From JBBRSD01 sp038245725 (GTDB taxonomy: Bacteria; Actinomycetota; Coriobacteriia; Anaerosomatales; JAAXUF01), in contig JBBRSD010000001.1 of the NCBI GenBank assembly GCA_038245725.1, positions 1 through 64,000 of the forward strand: 64,000 nt of DNA. Direction: 5' to 3'. The notes beneath the pieces were generated by a model. The model had not been told where the DNA came from. It saw only the letters and a list, made by a program, of their open reading frames with translations, and did not search any database. The position numbers and the translations under genes are program-made. This document shows, piece after piece, positions 17,698 through 26,911 of this stretch. Every line of letters begins with the position of its first letter. Position 1 is the stretch's first letter.

Positions 17698-18954
17698 TCA
17701 GCGATTCCAGAGCTGTGTCTCGACCGGCGGAATGAATCGGTCGCTGCCGGCCGCTCGTATGACCGCCTGCCGCAGGTAGGGTACGTCGAGAGCGTGCCCG
17801 GTCACGCCCGGATACAGGGCGCCACTCACCACGATCGCCAAGGCAACGTACGCGACGACGGCGTAGCCGTTGAAGCGCCGGGCGAGTTCGGCTGCCGCGA
17901 GCCCGATCAGTGCGAACGCGAACGGAAGCACGATCACCGCTGAGAAGACGTAGATGAAGCGGTTCGCTGCAAGCAGCGGCAGATATGCGGCGAGGAAGAG
18001 GCCAAACAGCCACTGCGCCGGCCGGTAGCTGTGCTGCTTCGCGCGCGCCAAGAACGCGATAGCGGGTAGTACGGCGAGCCACGTGAGGGGATTCGCGACC
18101 GCGATCGCAATTCGCGGAAGTGGGGCGGCGTACTGCATCTCCTGCCACGCAACGAACGGACGCACGAACCACGCCCACGCGCGGATATCGTGATTGCCCA
18201 GCTCTACGACGTCGTGCGTTGAAATGCTTTGAAGGAGCGCCTGCTGGTAGGAGAACCACTCGGGGACCGAGTGGCCGGCTGCGAACCAGGGAGCGTAGGT
18301 AAGCAGGAATACGAGCAACGACGACAGGATCGTGCCGACGGCGACCCACACGGCGAGGGGCCGGAGCCCACGACGCCAGAAAGAAACCAGCGCGAACAGC
18401 ACGCACGCAGCCTCAATGGGGATGACGTAGTACTTGGATGCCACTCCCAGCCCAAAAGCGATCCCGGCTAAGACGGTCCCCCCCAACGCCGAAGCCCCGC
18501 CGCGCGACCTCAGAACCGTAAGCATCAGGTGAAGCCCGACGAGCGCCCAGAACGGCGTCCAGCCGTCTTGCAGTGCGCTTCGCGATAGGTAGATGCACAA
18601 CGGGTCGAACGCAATAAGGGTGGCGGCCACGAGAGACGCCACTGAGTTGTGCGTCAACCGCCAGACGAACAGCCCAAGCAGCGGGACGATCAGGACCCCG
18701 AACAGCAGGCTCCATCCCTTGAGACCAGCTGCGGTGGGGCCGAGGAGTTGTCCCGACAGGTACAGCAGGATGTTCCGCAAGTTGGGGTGGAGGGCCATTT
18801 CCGGACGAGGCACGCCGAAGCGGACGTAGTGAACCGCGGTCGGCTGCATCAGAATCTCGTCGAGCGTCAAGGCCTGACGACCGATGTCCCACAGACGCGC
18901 GACGATCCCGATGCCAGTGATCGCCGACAGCGCGCCGATGAATCGCCGCGTCAT
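17698..18954 (-). CDS. Dolichyl-phosphate-mannose protein mannosyltransferase-like (PMT/GT39) membrane glycosyltransferase
   Basis: A 418-residue, roughly ten-segment membrane protein. The first extracytoplasmic loop carries TLDE, the acidic pair expected of PMT/GT-C enzymes. Later loops contain NLRNILLYLSGQLLG and FDPLCIYLSRSALQDGW, typical of the ArnT/PMT clan. Such enzymes transfer a sugar from a polyprenyl-phosphate donor to an exported protein or lipid. The start (ATG 18954) overlaps the stop of the upstream gene 18951-19817 (ATGA), so the two are co-translated. The acceptor is unknown. O-mannosylation of exported proteins such as the lipoproteins nearby is possible but not shown. Confidence 0.8.
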   Translation of the reverse strand: MTRRFIGALSAITGIGIVARLWDIGRQALTLDEILMQPTAVHYVRFGVPRPEMALHPNLRNILLYLSGQLLGPTAAGLKGWSLLFGVLIVPLLGLFVWRLTHNSVASLVAATLIAFDPLCIYLSRSALQDGWTPFWALVGLHLMLTVLRSRGGASALGGTVLAGIAFGLGVASKYYVIPIEAACVLFALVSFWRRGLRPLAVWVAVGTILSSLLVFLLTYAPWFAAGHSVPEWFSYQQALLQSISTHDVVELGNHDIRAWAWFVRPFVAWQEMQYAAPLPRIAIAVANPLTWLAVLPAIAFLARAKQHSYRPAQWLFGLFLAAYLPLLAANRFIYVFSAVIVLPFAFALIGLAAAELARRFNGYAVVAYVALAIVVSGALYPGVTGHALDVPYLRQAVIRAAGSDRFIPPVETQLWNR

Positions 18955-19817
18955 TTGAGCCCGCTGGCGACGAGACTGGCGAACTCACGCGTTCTCTGTC
19001 TGGTCGCGTCGTCGACCTGCGGATCACCGTCGTCGGTGGAAACTGCAATGAAACTGATCTGCGACGCGCGAGGTCTCAACTCGTCGAGCAAGTGCTGAGG
19101 CGAGGTCTCGGAGAAGTACGAGGCGTCCACGAGAAGAGCGAAGTCCTCGGTCGTCTCGGGGAGTCGGGAAAGGACGTGACGGACCTCGCCCTCCGAGTCG
19201 ATTCGGACGGAGTCAGTACCAACGGTCACGTCGGGGCTGGGATTGGCGAGAGATGCCTCGCGGAACTGTCCGAAGACGCTGGGGGGCAGTACCTGATCGA
19301 TCTTGCGCGCAAGCTCCGTGCGCGCCGCAACGAGCATGTAGTTGGCCGGTTGGAGGTTCTGCACGTAGTACCGCTGCACGTCGACGGCGGGAGGGGGGTA
19401 TGCTCGTCCGGGTTTGACCGAATCGGTGGGGACCGCACCGGTGAAGTCTATTCGAGCGAACGCCGGACTCGCGCCGAGCCGGATCAGGTACGCGCCGCGC
19501 ATCCCAGTCTGTTCAAGCTTGCTGAGGGCCTCGATTCCGCTGCCAGCCACGAAGAGTTCATGGCGGCCCGACCCGTCTCGCGGGACCCGCCTCGACCTGC
19601 CCCAGTTGTCGAGCGTGACGAACGCCAGAGCGCAAGCCAACACCAGCACGCCCACCGACATCAGGCAGACCGGCCAGGTCATGGGCTCGAGCCTGCGCTT
19701 AGCAAGAGTCTTGCTTGGCAAATCCGCGTCCATTGGCGTCGTCGTTGCTCTCCCGAGGTGCATCATGTCTTTCATGGTTGCCGTACCCTGGCCCCTCGAC
19801 GAGACGCCGAAGACCAT
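18951..19817 (-). CDS. Single-pass membrane protein of unknown function, partner of the PMT gene
   Basis: Up to 288 residues. One hydrophobic segment lies near residues 46-70 (TWPVCLMSVGVLVLACALAFVTL), with a ~220-residue extracytoplasmic part. Several ATGs are possible. The one at 19775 (MKDMMHLG) or the one just before the membrane segment may be the true start, since the first residues look unconserved. I recognise no catalytic motif. The mature part has alternating alpha/beta text (FVAGSGIEALSKL, DFALLVDASYF, QISFIAVSTDDGD). It precedes and overlaps the PMT gene by four bases, so it may act with that glycosyltransferase or be its substrate. Confidence 0.6.
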   Translation of the reverse strand: MVFGVSSRGQGTATMKDMMHLGRATTTPMDADLPSKTLAKRRLEPMTWPVCLMSVGVLVLACALAFVTLDNWGRSRRVPRDGSGRHELFVAGSGIEALSKLEQTGMRGAYLIRLGASPAFARIDFTGAVPTDSVKPGRAYPPPAVDVQRYYVQNLQPANYMLVAARTELARKIDQVLPPSVFGQFREASLANPSPDVTVGTDSVRIDSEGEVRHVLSRLPETTEDFALLVDASYFSETSPQHLLDELRPRASQISFIAVSTDDGDPQVDDATRQRTREFASLVASGLK

Positions 19818-19907
19818 AGCCTACCATCGTCCTTCCGAAAGCTCGCGCAAGGTGATCGCATCGCCGGATGCTCGACTTTGTAAGACACTAGGGACGGAGG
19901 TGTCCCC

Positions 19908-21341
19908 GTGAACGTCGTTGTGGTGAATCCACCCTCGCCAGCGGGGGTTGCATACGTCCGCGAAGGAAAGTGCGAGCAGCGGGCCTCGTCGTACCAGTAT
20001 CTTATGGTTCCGATCTCGGTTCTGTATGTTGCGTCCGTGCTGCGCGATGCCGGACACGAGGTCGCGGTCATCGATTGCGTTGCCGGCGGCAAGAGCGCCG
20101 AGCAACTCGCGGAGGAGGTCTCCGCCTTCGGCGCCCGTCTCGCTGTCATCAACGTCTCCACGCCGACGCTCGCCTCGGACATGGAGGCTTCGCTTCGGCT
20201 GCGGGAGTCGTGCGGTTGCCACACGTCCGCTTTCGGAGTTCACGTGACCGCTCTCCCGCGAGAAGCGCTCATCACCGGAGCGTGGGATTCCGTGATGCGC
20301 GGCGAGCCGGAGTACACCGCGCGGGCGCTTGCTGACACCCTCGAAGCAGGGCGCGAACTCTCGAGCGTAGCGGGGCTTTCCTACTCGGATGAGGAGGGCG
20401 GTGTTCACGACAATCCAGACAGGCCCTTCGCCGACGATTTGGATGCGATGCCTTTTCCGGCACGCGACCTGATCGACAACTCGCGCTACACGGCGCCGAT
20501 GTCGCTCTCACGAGCGCCGCAGACAGCGATCGTCACGGCGCGAGGCTGTCCCTTCTCCTGCACCTTCTGCACGGCGCGCTGCTACTGGGGTTCGAAGCCT
20601 CGATACCGCGGTGTCGACTCCATCGCCGACGAGATTCAGGAGTGCGTGACCCGGTTCAACATCACGAGCTTCATCTTCTGGGCGGACACGTTCACCCTCA
20701 ACCGGGAGCAAGTCATGGGGCTGTGCGACGAGATCGTGCGACGTGGGCTCCGTATCGAATGGATTTGCAACTCCCGGGTGGACACCGTCGATCTCGAGAT
20801 GCTCCGCCACATGAAGGCGGCTGGATGCGGGCACATCTCGTTCGGGATGGAGTCTGGCTCGCAACAGATCCTCGACGCCGTGAAGAAGGGCACGACCGTC
20901 GACCAGGCGCGAGACGTGATGGCGTGGGCCAGGGAGGCGGGGATCAAGACGCTCGTCTACGTGGTGCTGGGTCTTCCCGGCGAGACCAAGGGGACGATTC
21001 TCGAGACGAAGAGGCTGATCCGCGAAATCGATCCGGACTACGTGCAGTATCACCTTGCCGTTCCGTTCCCAGGGACCACGCTTCGCGAAGAGGCTCTCCA
21101 TAATGACCTCGACGTCGAGGACGACTGGAGCCTTTACGAGATCAACCGGCCGGGCATGAGGTCGGAAGCGCTCACCCGGCAACAACTTCAACGGGAGAAG
21201 TCGCGCGCCTTCTATGGGTTCTACTTGAGGCCGCGCGTCGTTTTGCGGGAAATACGCGCGTTGCGCTCTGTTCGGCAGTGGGGCGAATTCGCGGGGTTTG
21301 CATGGAGCTTCGCGCGCGACTGGGTTCGACCTCGCAGGTAA
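19908..21341 (+). CDS. B12-binding-domain radical SAM protein
   Basis: A 477-residue protein starting at GTG 19908, seven bases after a GGAGG ribosome site. The N-terminal ~150 residues have the cobalamin-binding Rossmann pattern (NVVVVNPPSP, SVLYVASVLRDAGHEVAVID). The radical SAM cluster motif is CPFSCTFC near residue 210, followed by HISFGMESGSQQILDAVKKG and VYVVLGLPGET, typical of the BchE/HpnJ-like class. Members do methylations, cyclisations or lipid modifications; the substrate cannot be read here. The early segment REGKCEQRAS recurs in some subfamilies. It is convergent with the UbiA gene (3 bp gap), so a shared lipid pathway is only a guess. Confidence 0.88.
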   Translation: MNVVVVNPPSPAGVAYVREGKCEQRASSYQYLMVPISVLYVASVLRDAGHEVAVIDCVAGGKSAEQLAEEVSAFGARLAVINVSTPTLASDMEASLRLRESCGCHTSAFGVHVTALPREALITGAWDSVMRGEPEYTARALADTLEAGRELSSVAGLSYSDEEGGVHDNPDRPFADDLDAMPFPARDLIDNSRYTAPMSLSRAPQTAIVTARGCPFSCTFCTARCYWGSKPRYRGVDSIADEIQECVTRFNITSFIFWADTFTLNREQVMGLCDEIVRRGLRIEWICNSRVDTVDLEMLRHMKAAGCGHISFGMESGSQQILDAVKKGTTVDQARDVMAWAREAGIKTLVYVVLGLPGETKGTILETKRLIREIDPDYVQYHLAVPFPGTTLREEALHNDLDVEDDWSLYEINRPGMRSEALTRQQLQREKSRAFYGFYLRPRVVLREIRALRSVRQWGEFAGFAWSFARDWVRPRR

Positions 21342-21344
21342 GCG

Positions 21345-22370
21345 CTATGGACGTAGACGCTCGACTCGGACGAGGCTTGTGCTGCTCAGCTGTCTGAAGG
21401 CCGGGATGTTCACAAAGGAGAAGACCAGCACGAGCACTACGACGAGTGACGCGAGTCCCAGAAGGACCGGCTCTCTCCACAGCGCTTCAGGGTTCTGCGC
21501 GACGGAGTCCTCGCGAAATCCGAGCCACAGATACCAGCCGAACAGTGCCCACAGCGCCGGCATCGCCAGCAGGTACTCATAGCGGTACCTGACTAGGAAC
21601 GCGCCGAGAAAGAACGTGCCGGCCATCGCGTAGATGAGGGCACATACGGCTAGCTTCTCTGTGGTGTAGCGCCCGAAGGACCTGCGGTAGCCGACCGCCG
21701 TCTGCGAGTCCGTGAACATGCGGAATTCGGCGAGCCGCTTCACGGTCATGAGGAAAGCGCCGCTCATCCAGAAGCCCAGCACCAAACTCACCGGCGGCAG
21801 GAACGTGCTGGTGACGGCGAACCAGCCCACGAGCAACCTCAAGGCGTCGTTGACCGACTCGGTCAAGACGTCCAGGTAGGCGCGGTCCTTCAACCGAACG
21901 GGCTGAAGGTTGTAGAGGGCGCCCATTACCAGCATCATCCCCAGGACGCCGAGCACGAGAGGTGAAACGGTGAGCGCCAGCATCAGTCCGGCCGCTGCCA
22001 GCACGACGTACTCGAGTGCGACTCCGGTGAGGTGGACCTTGCCGATAACCGCAGGTCGACTGCGCTTCAGTGGGTGGTATGCGTCGCTCTTGGCGTCAGC
22101 CCAGCCGTTGAGAACGTAGTTGGCCGACGCCACCAGACTAATTGCCGCGAACGCTGTTGCCAGCGCGACGGGCGAGCTGGGTCCGAGTCCCAGAACGATC
22201 GCCGACACCGCACCAGCGAAGATGAGTGCATTCTTGACCCAGTACAGCGGGCGAGCGAGAGCCAGATAGTCCTTCAATGTGGGACGGCCTTCCCCGCGCA
22301 GACGCCGGTGCTGCAACCGCGTGCCGTCGATCAGGAACCGATGGCACGCGCGCTCCGCCAAGAATAACAT
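21345..22370 (-). CDS. UbiA-family prenyltransferase, DPPR synthase-like
   Basis: I take ATG 22370 as the start because AAAGG lies nine bases before it; this gives 341 residues. The open frame runs to 22535 but that extension is Arg/Pro-rich and not membrane-like. The signature loop NYVLNGWADAKSDAYHPLKR is the Asp-rich first motif. Its NxxxDxxxD...HPxKRxRP form resembles decaprenyl-phosphate phosphoribosyltransferases more than quinone-pathway UbiA. A second acidic region follows in AYLDVLTESVNDALRL. About eight or nine membrane segments are visible. It would transfer a sugar phosphate or aromatic group to a polyprenyl phosphate. A link to the PMT glycosyltransferase (polyprenyl-P-sugar donor) is plausible. 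Confidence 0.8.
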   Translation of the reverse strand: MLFLAERACHRFLIDGTRLQHRRLRGEGRPTLKDYLALARPLYWVKNALIFAGAVSAIVLGLGPSSPVALATAFAAISLVASANYVLNGWADAKSDAYHPLKRSRPAVIGKVHLTGVALEYVVLAAAGLMLALTVSPLVLGVLGMMLVMGALYNLQPVRLKDRAYLDVLTESVNDALRLLVGWFAVTSTFLPPVSLVLGFWMSGAFLMTVKRLAEFRMFTDSQTAVGYRRSFGRYTTEKLAVCALIYAMAGTFFLGAFLVRYRYEYLLAMPALWALFGWYLWLGFREDSVAQNPEALWREPVLLGLASLVVVLVLVFSFVNIPAFRQLSSTSLVRVERLRP

Positions 22371-22597
22371 CTGGCCTTTGGCTTGCTTCTTGCCCCCAAG
22401 TGTCGTGACCGAGTGTGCAGTATGATATCGGCAAGGTCGTCGCAGCGCAGGTGCTGCGAGCAAATACAGCGCGAACATGCGCTTCGGGAGACCCGGCCCG
22501 TCCAGTTCTCTGCTGGTGTCGGAGGTCACATCCACTATCGCCCGCAGCCGAGCACCTAGGGCGTCTCGCTGACCGACCGCAACGATGAGGCTGGACT
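22371..22597. other. Intergenic region between divergent UbiA and ABC permease genes
   Basis: The 227 bp hold the shared promoter space. A palindromic TATGATATC-like stretch at 22421-22429 could serve as a -10 element on either strand, but no -35 hexamer sits at a good distance. The ORF extension of the UbiA gene through this region is judged non-coding. GAGG at about 22587 is the ribosome site for ATG 22598. Confidence 0.35.
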
Positions 22598-23821
22598 ATG
22601 TGGCTACGACTCCTGACAGCGGCCATACGCAGGGCCCGTGGCGGCTTCGTCATGATGCTCATCGCGACGGCGCTCGGGTGCGCGCTCGTCTCGGCGTTGC
22701 TCGCAGTGTCGTTCGGTATCCAGGACAAGATATCGCGCGAACTCAACCATTACGGTGCGAACGTCCAGGTGCGTTCCGCGGGGGCGTCCCCGCTGTCCGA
22801 GACCGATATCCTCGGCCTCAAGACTGCCATCTTCTGGCGCCACAATATCGTGGGCGTCACGCCATATCTGTACGAGACCGCCGGCGTGTCCGGCCCGGGC
22901 GGTAAGGTCGAAAGCGTTGTCGCCGGCACGTGGTTCGACAAGGACGTCCCCGCGCAGGAGCCCTTTCGCACCGGGCTCGCTACGACCGCGCCGTACCTGC
23001 GGCTCCAGGGTCACTGGCCGGCCGACAAGGCGGTTCCGGAAGCGGTTCTCGGCGTCGATGTGGCCAAGCGGATCGGGGCGCATGTCGGGGACACCGTCGT
23101 CCTTACCATCGGCTCAACGGCCGGCACGGTTACAGTCACAGGAATCGTCGAAGGCGGAGGCTACGAAGACGGTCAGGTCCTGGTGCCGCTCGACTATCTG
23201 CAGTCGGCGCTTCATGCACCCGACGCGGTCTCGCAGGTGCTCGTTTCGGCGGTCACGGTGCCGCTCAACGACTTCGGGCGGCGCAATCCCCAGACGATGA
23301 CGCGGCGCGAGTACGACAAGTGGTACTGCACGGCGTACGTGACGTCGGTCGCGGCCCAGATCGAGAAGACCGTGCGCGGCTCGGTAGCGCGCCCCGTATG
23401 GAGGGTCGTCGAAGCCGAGGGGCGCGTCCTGTCGCAGCTGTCGCTGCTCATCTACGTGCTCGTGGGCCTCTCGCTCGCAGCATCGACACTCGCGGTCTCC
23501 ACCGCTCTGACGAGTGACGTTCTGCGCCGCCGCCGGGATATCGGGCTCCTCAAGGCGCTTGGGGGCCAGCCGGGCCGCGTGGCCGCGGTCGTGCTCGCCG
23601 GGTCGGTCGCGTCGGGGCTGGTCGCGTCGGTGGTGGGCTTCGCGCTCGGCTGGGTACTGGCCGACTACATCGGACGGGCGGTGTTCGGCACACCCTTCGA
23701 CTTCGGGCTCGTGCTGCTGCCGATCTCGCTGGCAACGGCCGCGTTGATCACGGCGCTCGGCGCGGTCGTGCCGCTGCGCGAGGCGCTTCGCGTCCCACCG
23801 GCGGAGGTGATGCGAGGTTGA
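22598..23821 (+). CDS. ABC transporter permease, FtsX/MacB fold
   Basis: A 407-residue protein. It has an N-terminal membrane helix (FVMMLIATALGCALVSALLAV), a ~220-residue extracytoplasmic domain, then three C-terminal helices starting near residue 285. The cytoplasmic loop DVLRRRRDIGLLKALGG is the FtsX-fold coupling motif. The next permease starts at TTG within its stop (TTGA). With the ATPase and the DUF2318 protein downstream, the order resembles the Campylobacter Cj1660-Cj1663 (Fet-type) iron-linked cassette. MacB-fold systems usually act on periplasmic substrates mechanically and do not always import a solute. Confidence 0.85.
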   Translation: MWLRLLTAAIRRARGGFVMMLIATALGCALVSALLAVSFGIQDKISRELNHYGANVQVRSAGASPLSETDILGLKTAIFWRHNIVGVTPYLYETAGVSGPGGKVESVVAGTWFDKDVPAQEPFRTGLATTAPYLRLQGHWPADKAVPEAVLGVDVAKRIGAHVGDTVVLTIGSTAGTVTVTGIVEGGGYEDGQVLVPLDYLQSALHAPDAVSQVLVSAVTVPLNDFGRRNPQTMTRREYDKWYCTAYVTSVAAQIEKTVRGSVARPVWRVVEAEGRVLSQLSLLIYVLVGLSLAASTLAVSTALTSDVLRRRRDIGLLKALGGQPGRVAAVVLAGSVASGLVASVVGFALGWVLADYIGRAVFGTPFDFGLVLLPISLATAALITALGAVVPLREALRVPPAEVMRG

Positions 23822-24939
23822 GGAGCCACCGAATCCGCTTTCTCGCGCGATCGCTTGGGCGCGCGATGGCCAACCGCTCGTCGAGGGTGCTGCTGCTCGT
23901 GGCAGCGCTCACCATCTCCGCGTCGCTGGCGACCGCGCTCGTCGCGGTCTCCCAAGGCATCGAGGCACGGTTGGGCGAGAGCATGCGGGCGTTCGGCGCG
24001 AACCTCATCGTCGAGCCTGCTGCGAGACAGGTCGGTGCCGGTGCGCTGGCCCTTGGTGATGTGAGCGTGCGCCTCGACCCGCAGAAGTACGCAGCGGCAC
24101 TCTCGGCGGTTCCCGGCGTCGAGTCGGTGTGTCCCCGAGTGAGTACGACGGTCGCGCTCAACGGCGACGAGCTGCCGGTTCTGGGCATCGACCCCGCGGA
24201 GATGACCGGCGCGAAGTGGCGGCTGCGCGGGGCGCTGCCCGCGCAGGGCCAGGCGCTCGTGGGTGTGGATATCGCCGCGCGCTACAAGCTGTCGCCGGGT
24301 TCGAAGGTGCCGGGCTTCGAAGCGCTGTCGGTGTCCGGAATCGTCGAATCCGGTTCCGAGGACGACCAGGCTGTCGTGCTGCGCCTCGACGACGCCCTGC
24401 GTCTGACCGGCGGACGCGTCACTGGGTTCCTGCTTCGAGGGGACGGATCGCGCCTCGACGGAATCGCGCGGGCCATCGAGACCGCGAATCCGGAGCTGAG
24501 CGCGCGCACGGTGCGGCAGGTTGCCGACGCCGAGCGTTCCTTGCTCGACAGGGTGCGGCGCCTGCTCTTCATCGTCACACTGAGCGTCGCGCTCGTGTCG
24601 GCGATCGCGGTCGGCAACACGCAGTCGATCGTTGTTCTGGAACGCACCGAGGAGATCGGGCTCCTCAAGGCCATGGGGGCCACACGCGGATTCATCGCTG
24701 GCTACTTCGCGCTCGAGGGAGCGGTCGTCGCACTCGCGGGCGGGGTGTTGGGGCTGGCCGTCGGCGTAACGGTCGCCGAGACGATAGCGGCCAGCGTGTT
24801 CGGCGCGACGATCCCGATAGCTCTCGTGGCGTGGCCGATTCCGTTCGCTGTGGCGGGTATCGTGTCGGCTGTGGCGGGCGCGTTGCCTGTGTGGCGGGCG
24901 TCCGCTGTGGACGCATCCAGCACTCTGAAGGGGTTGTGA
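23818..24939 (+). CDS. Second ABC transporter permease, FtsX/MacB fold
   Basis: A 373-residue protein starting at TTG 23818, overlapping the previous stop. The layout matches its neighbour: helix near residues 20-45 (LLLVAALTISASLATALVAV), outer domain, and three C-terminal helices. The coupling loop is VLERTEEIGLLKAMGA. It is clearly paralogous to the upstream permease, so the transporter is probably a heterodimer. The stop TGA shares one base with the ATPase start (TGATG). Confidence 0.85.
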   Translation: MRSHRIRFLARSLGRAMANRSSRVLLLVAALTISASLATALVAVSQGIEARLGESMRAFGANLIVEPAARQVGAGALALGDVSVRLDPQKYAAALSAVPGVESVCPRVSTTVALNGDELPVLGIDPAEMTGAKWRLRGALPAQGQALVGVDIAARYKLSPGSKVPGFEALSVSGIVESGSEDDQAVVLRLDDALRLTGGRVTGFLLRGDGSRLDGIARAIETANPELSARTVRQVADAERSLLDRVRRLLFIVTLSVALVSAIAVGNTQSIVVLERTEEIGLLKAMGATRGFIAGYFALEGAVVALAGGVLGLAVGVTVAETIAASVFGATIPIALVAWPIPFAVAGIVSAVAGALPVWRASAVDASSTLKGL

Positions 24940-25637
24940 TGGGCGCACACGAAGCTACAACGATGGGTTCCGGTCTGCTGAGACTCACCGGCGTCAGCAA
25001 GTACTACGGTGGGACCGGCGCCCTGCGTGAGGTCGATTGTCGCGTACGACGGGGCGAGTGGGTCACGATCATGGGCCCTTCGGGTTCGGGCAAGACGACG
25101 CTGCTCTCGATCATCGGAGGGCTGTCGCGGCCAAGCGATGGTGAAGTTCTCTTCGAGGGCACGGACCTCACCGCCCTCAACGAATCCCAGCTGGCGAGGT
25201 ACCGGCGTGAGAACGTGGGTTTCATCTTCCAGCAGCATCACTTGATTCCCTACCTCTCGGCTCTCGAGAACGTGATGATGGCCCAGTTCCTCCACTCCAT
25301 GCCCGACGAACGCGAGGCCATCGCGGCGCTTCGCACCGTCGGCCTGGAGCATCGCCTGCGCCACCTTCCCGCGCAGTTGTCCGGCGGCGAGCAGCAGCGT
25401 GTGGGCATCGCACGCGCGCTCATCAACTCTCCGAGCCTGCTACTTGCCGACGAGCCGACAGGGAGTCTCGATCGCGAGAACGCGCAGTCCATCATGGAGA
25501 TGTTGCGCGACCTCCGAGCCGCCGAGGAGTTCACCGTCGTCATGGTCACGCACGACCCTTGGGTCGGCGAGTGGGGAGATCGCACCATCCTGCTTGAGGA
25601 CGGTCGGGCCGTGACTGAGCGGACGGAATCGGTCTGA
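24939..25637 (+). CDS. ABC transporter ATPase, LolD/MacB type
   Basis: A 232-residue ATPase. It has Walker A GPSGSGKTT, Q-loop FIFQQHHLIPYL, signature LSGGEQQRVGIARAL, Walker B LLLADEPTGSLD and H-loop VMVTHD, all intact. I place the start at ATG 24939 because it overlaps the permease TGA. The open frame reaches back to 24129 but that part is an out-of-frame reading of the permease. It powers the two adjacent FtsX-fold permeases. Its own stop overlaps the start of the DUF2318 gene (TGATG). Confidence 0.92.
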   Translation: MGAHEATTMGSGLLRLTGVSKYYGGTGALREVDCRVRRGEWVTIMGPSGSGKTTLLSIIGGLSRPSDGEVLFEGTDLTALNESQLARYRRENVGFIFQQHHLIPYLSALENVMMAQFLHSMPDEREAIAALRTVGLEHRLRHLPAQLSGGEQQRVGIARALINSPSLLLADEPTGSLDRENAQSIMEMLRDLRAAEEFTVVMVTHDPWVGEWGDRTILLEDGRAVTERTESV

Positions 25638-26911
25638 TGGAGGCACTTCGCATCGCCTTCCTGCACGGACTCGTGGCGATTGCCCTCGTGGGACCGCTCG
25701 TGTGGCTCGCGGGTTCGGGGCGCGGCCGAGCAGCGGTCGTTGCCCTGGCACTCGCAGGTGGCGTGGCGGGGGCGCTCTTCGCCTACGCACCGGCAGGATC
25801 TCGTCTGCCCATGGAGACCGTTCTGCTCAAGGGAGGCACCGCTTGGGCGGGGCTGTGTTTGTTGCTGGCGGTAATGGACGTCACGGTTCTCGGCACCCTG
25901 CGACGTCGGTATCCTGCGGTTCGCCTCGGTATGGTGCTTGCGCTCGCGGCGACGATACTGCCGCTCGACGGTATCGATCTTGTGCGCCAGGTCCGGACCC
26001 TCGTGTTCATGAAGGAGACGTCGGCGCCTTGGGCCTGGGCTGGCCTCGGACTGCTGGCTGCGGCTGCGTCAGGATGGCTGATCTCATGGGTGTTCCGGCG
26101 ATTCGGAGCTCGGCGGTACGCAACGATGTGGAGCTACCTGCTGGTGGCCCCCGTCGTGCGCCTGGCGATCCAGCCCTCGGTGATCCCCAACTTGGAGTCG
26201 ATCGTGTCGCGCGTCGCCCACGACGGCATGCACGTTCTCGTTCTGCTGATCCAGCTGCCGGACCACGCGTATCTGTCGAGTGGCGTGTGGACGGCGATCG
26301 GGCTTGTGTTCATGAGCACGACCGGGCTGCTACTCAACGTCGCGGTGTACGTGGGGGTCGCTGCCTTCGTGCTCGTGCGGCAGGCTTCCAAGCCGCTGCC
26401 ATTGCGCGAGGATGAGAATCCGGCACAACGACGACGGCGTTGGACGACGCTCAAGACCCAGCGTCGGCTGACGTTCCTGCCGATCTACGTCGCGATGGCG
26501 ATGTTCGCGGTGCTGGCGTACACCACGTGGGCGGCGACGGGCACGCCGAAGACACCGACACCCGCCACGCTTCCCGCAGGCGGCATCGAGGTGGCGTCGC
26601 TGGCCGATGGCGAGCTGCACTCCTACGTGTTCGGCAGATCCTCAGACAAGCGTGTCATCGCGATACACAAGCCTGACGGTTCGTACTCGGTGTGCCTGGA
26701 CGCGTGTCTCGTCTGCCCGCCTGACGGCTACGCACGGTTCGGCACCGACCTCTTCTGTCTGTATTGCGGCACGCCGATTCCCCTCGGGACCGTAGGTCAG
26801 CCCGGTGGATGTAACCCGATTCCGCTCACGTTCACCCAGAGCGCCGGACGTCTCGTCTTCGACCAGACCCAGGCAGAGGTCGCGTGGCAGGGGGCGAACA
26901 GCGGAAAATGA
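25637..26911 (+). CDS. DUF2318-type membrane protein with a six-Cys C-terminal domain
   Basis: A 424-residue protein with about eight membrane segments in residues 1-310, followed by an extracytoplasmic domain. The domain carries C-x3-C-x2-C-x13-C-x2-C-x14-C within residues ~355-400 (CLDACLVC ... CLYCGTPIPLG), the pattern of DUF2318 proteins predicted to bind a metal or Fe-S centre. In Campylobacter and E. coli relatives such a protein is encoded with two FtsX-fold permeases, an ATPase and the Ftr1/P19 iron pair. Here the permeases and ATPase are present, but P19 and Ftr1 are not in the window. Its stop overlaps the ResB-like start (ATGA). Confidence 0.82.
   Translation: MEALRIAFLHGLVAIALVGPLVWLAGSGRGRAAVVALALAGGVAGALFAYAPAGSRLPMETVLLKGGTAWAGLCLLLAVMDVTVLGTLRRRYPAVRLGMVLALAATILPLDGIDLVRQVRTLVFMKETSAPWAWAGLGLLAAAASGWLISWVFRRFGARRYATMWSYLLVAPVVRLAIQPSVIPNLESIVSRVAHDGMHVLVLLIQLPDHAYLSSGVWTAIGLVFMSTTGLLLNVAVYVGVAAFVLVRQASKPLPLREDENPAQRRRRWTTLKTQRRLTFLPIYVAMAMFAVLAYTTWAATGTPKTPTPATLPAGGIEVASLADGELHSYVFGRSSDKRVIAIHKPDGSYSVCLDACLVCPPDGYARFGTDLFCLYCGTPIPLGTVGQPGGCNPIPLTFTQSAGRLVFDQTQAEVAWQGANSGK

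Noticed and set aside
24129..24938. Upstream extension of the ABC ATPase ORF
   Set aside because: It overlaps the second permease in another frame. The ATPase domain begins after ATG 24939.
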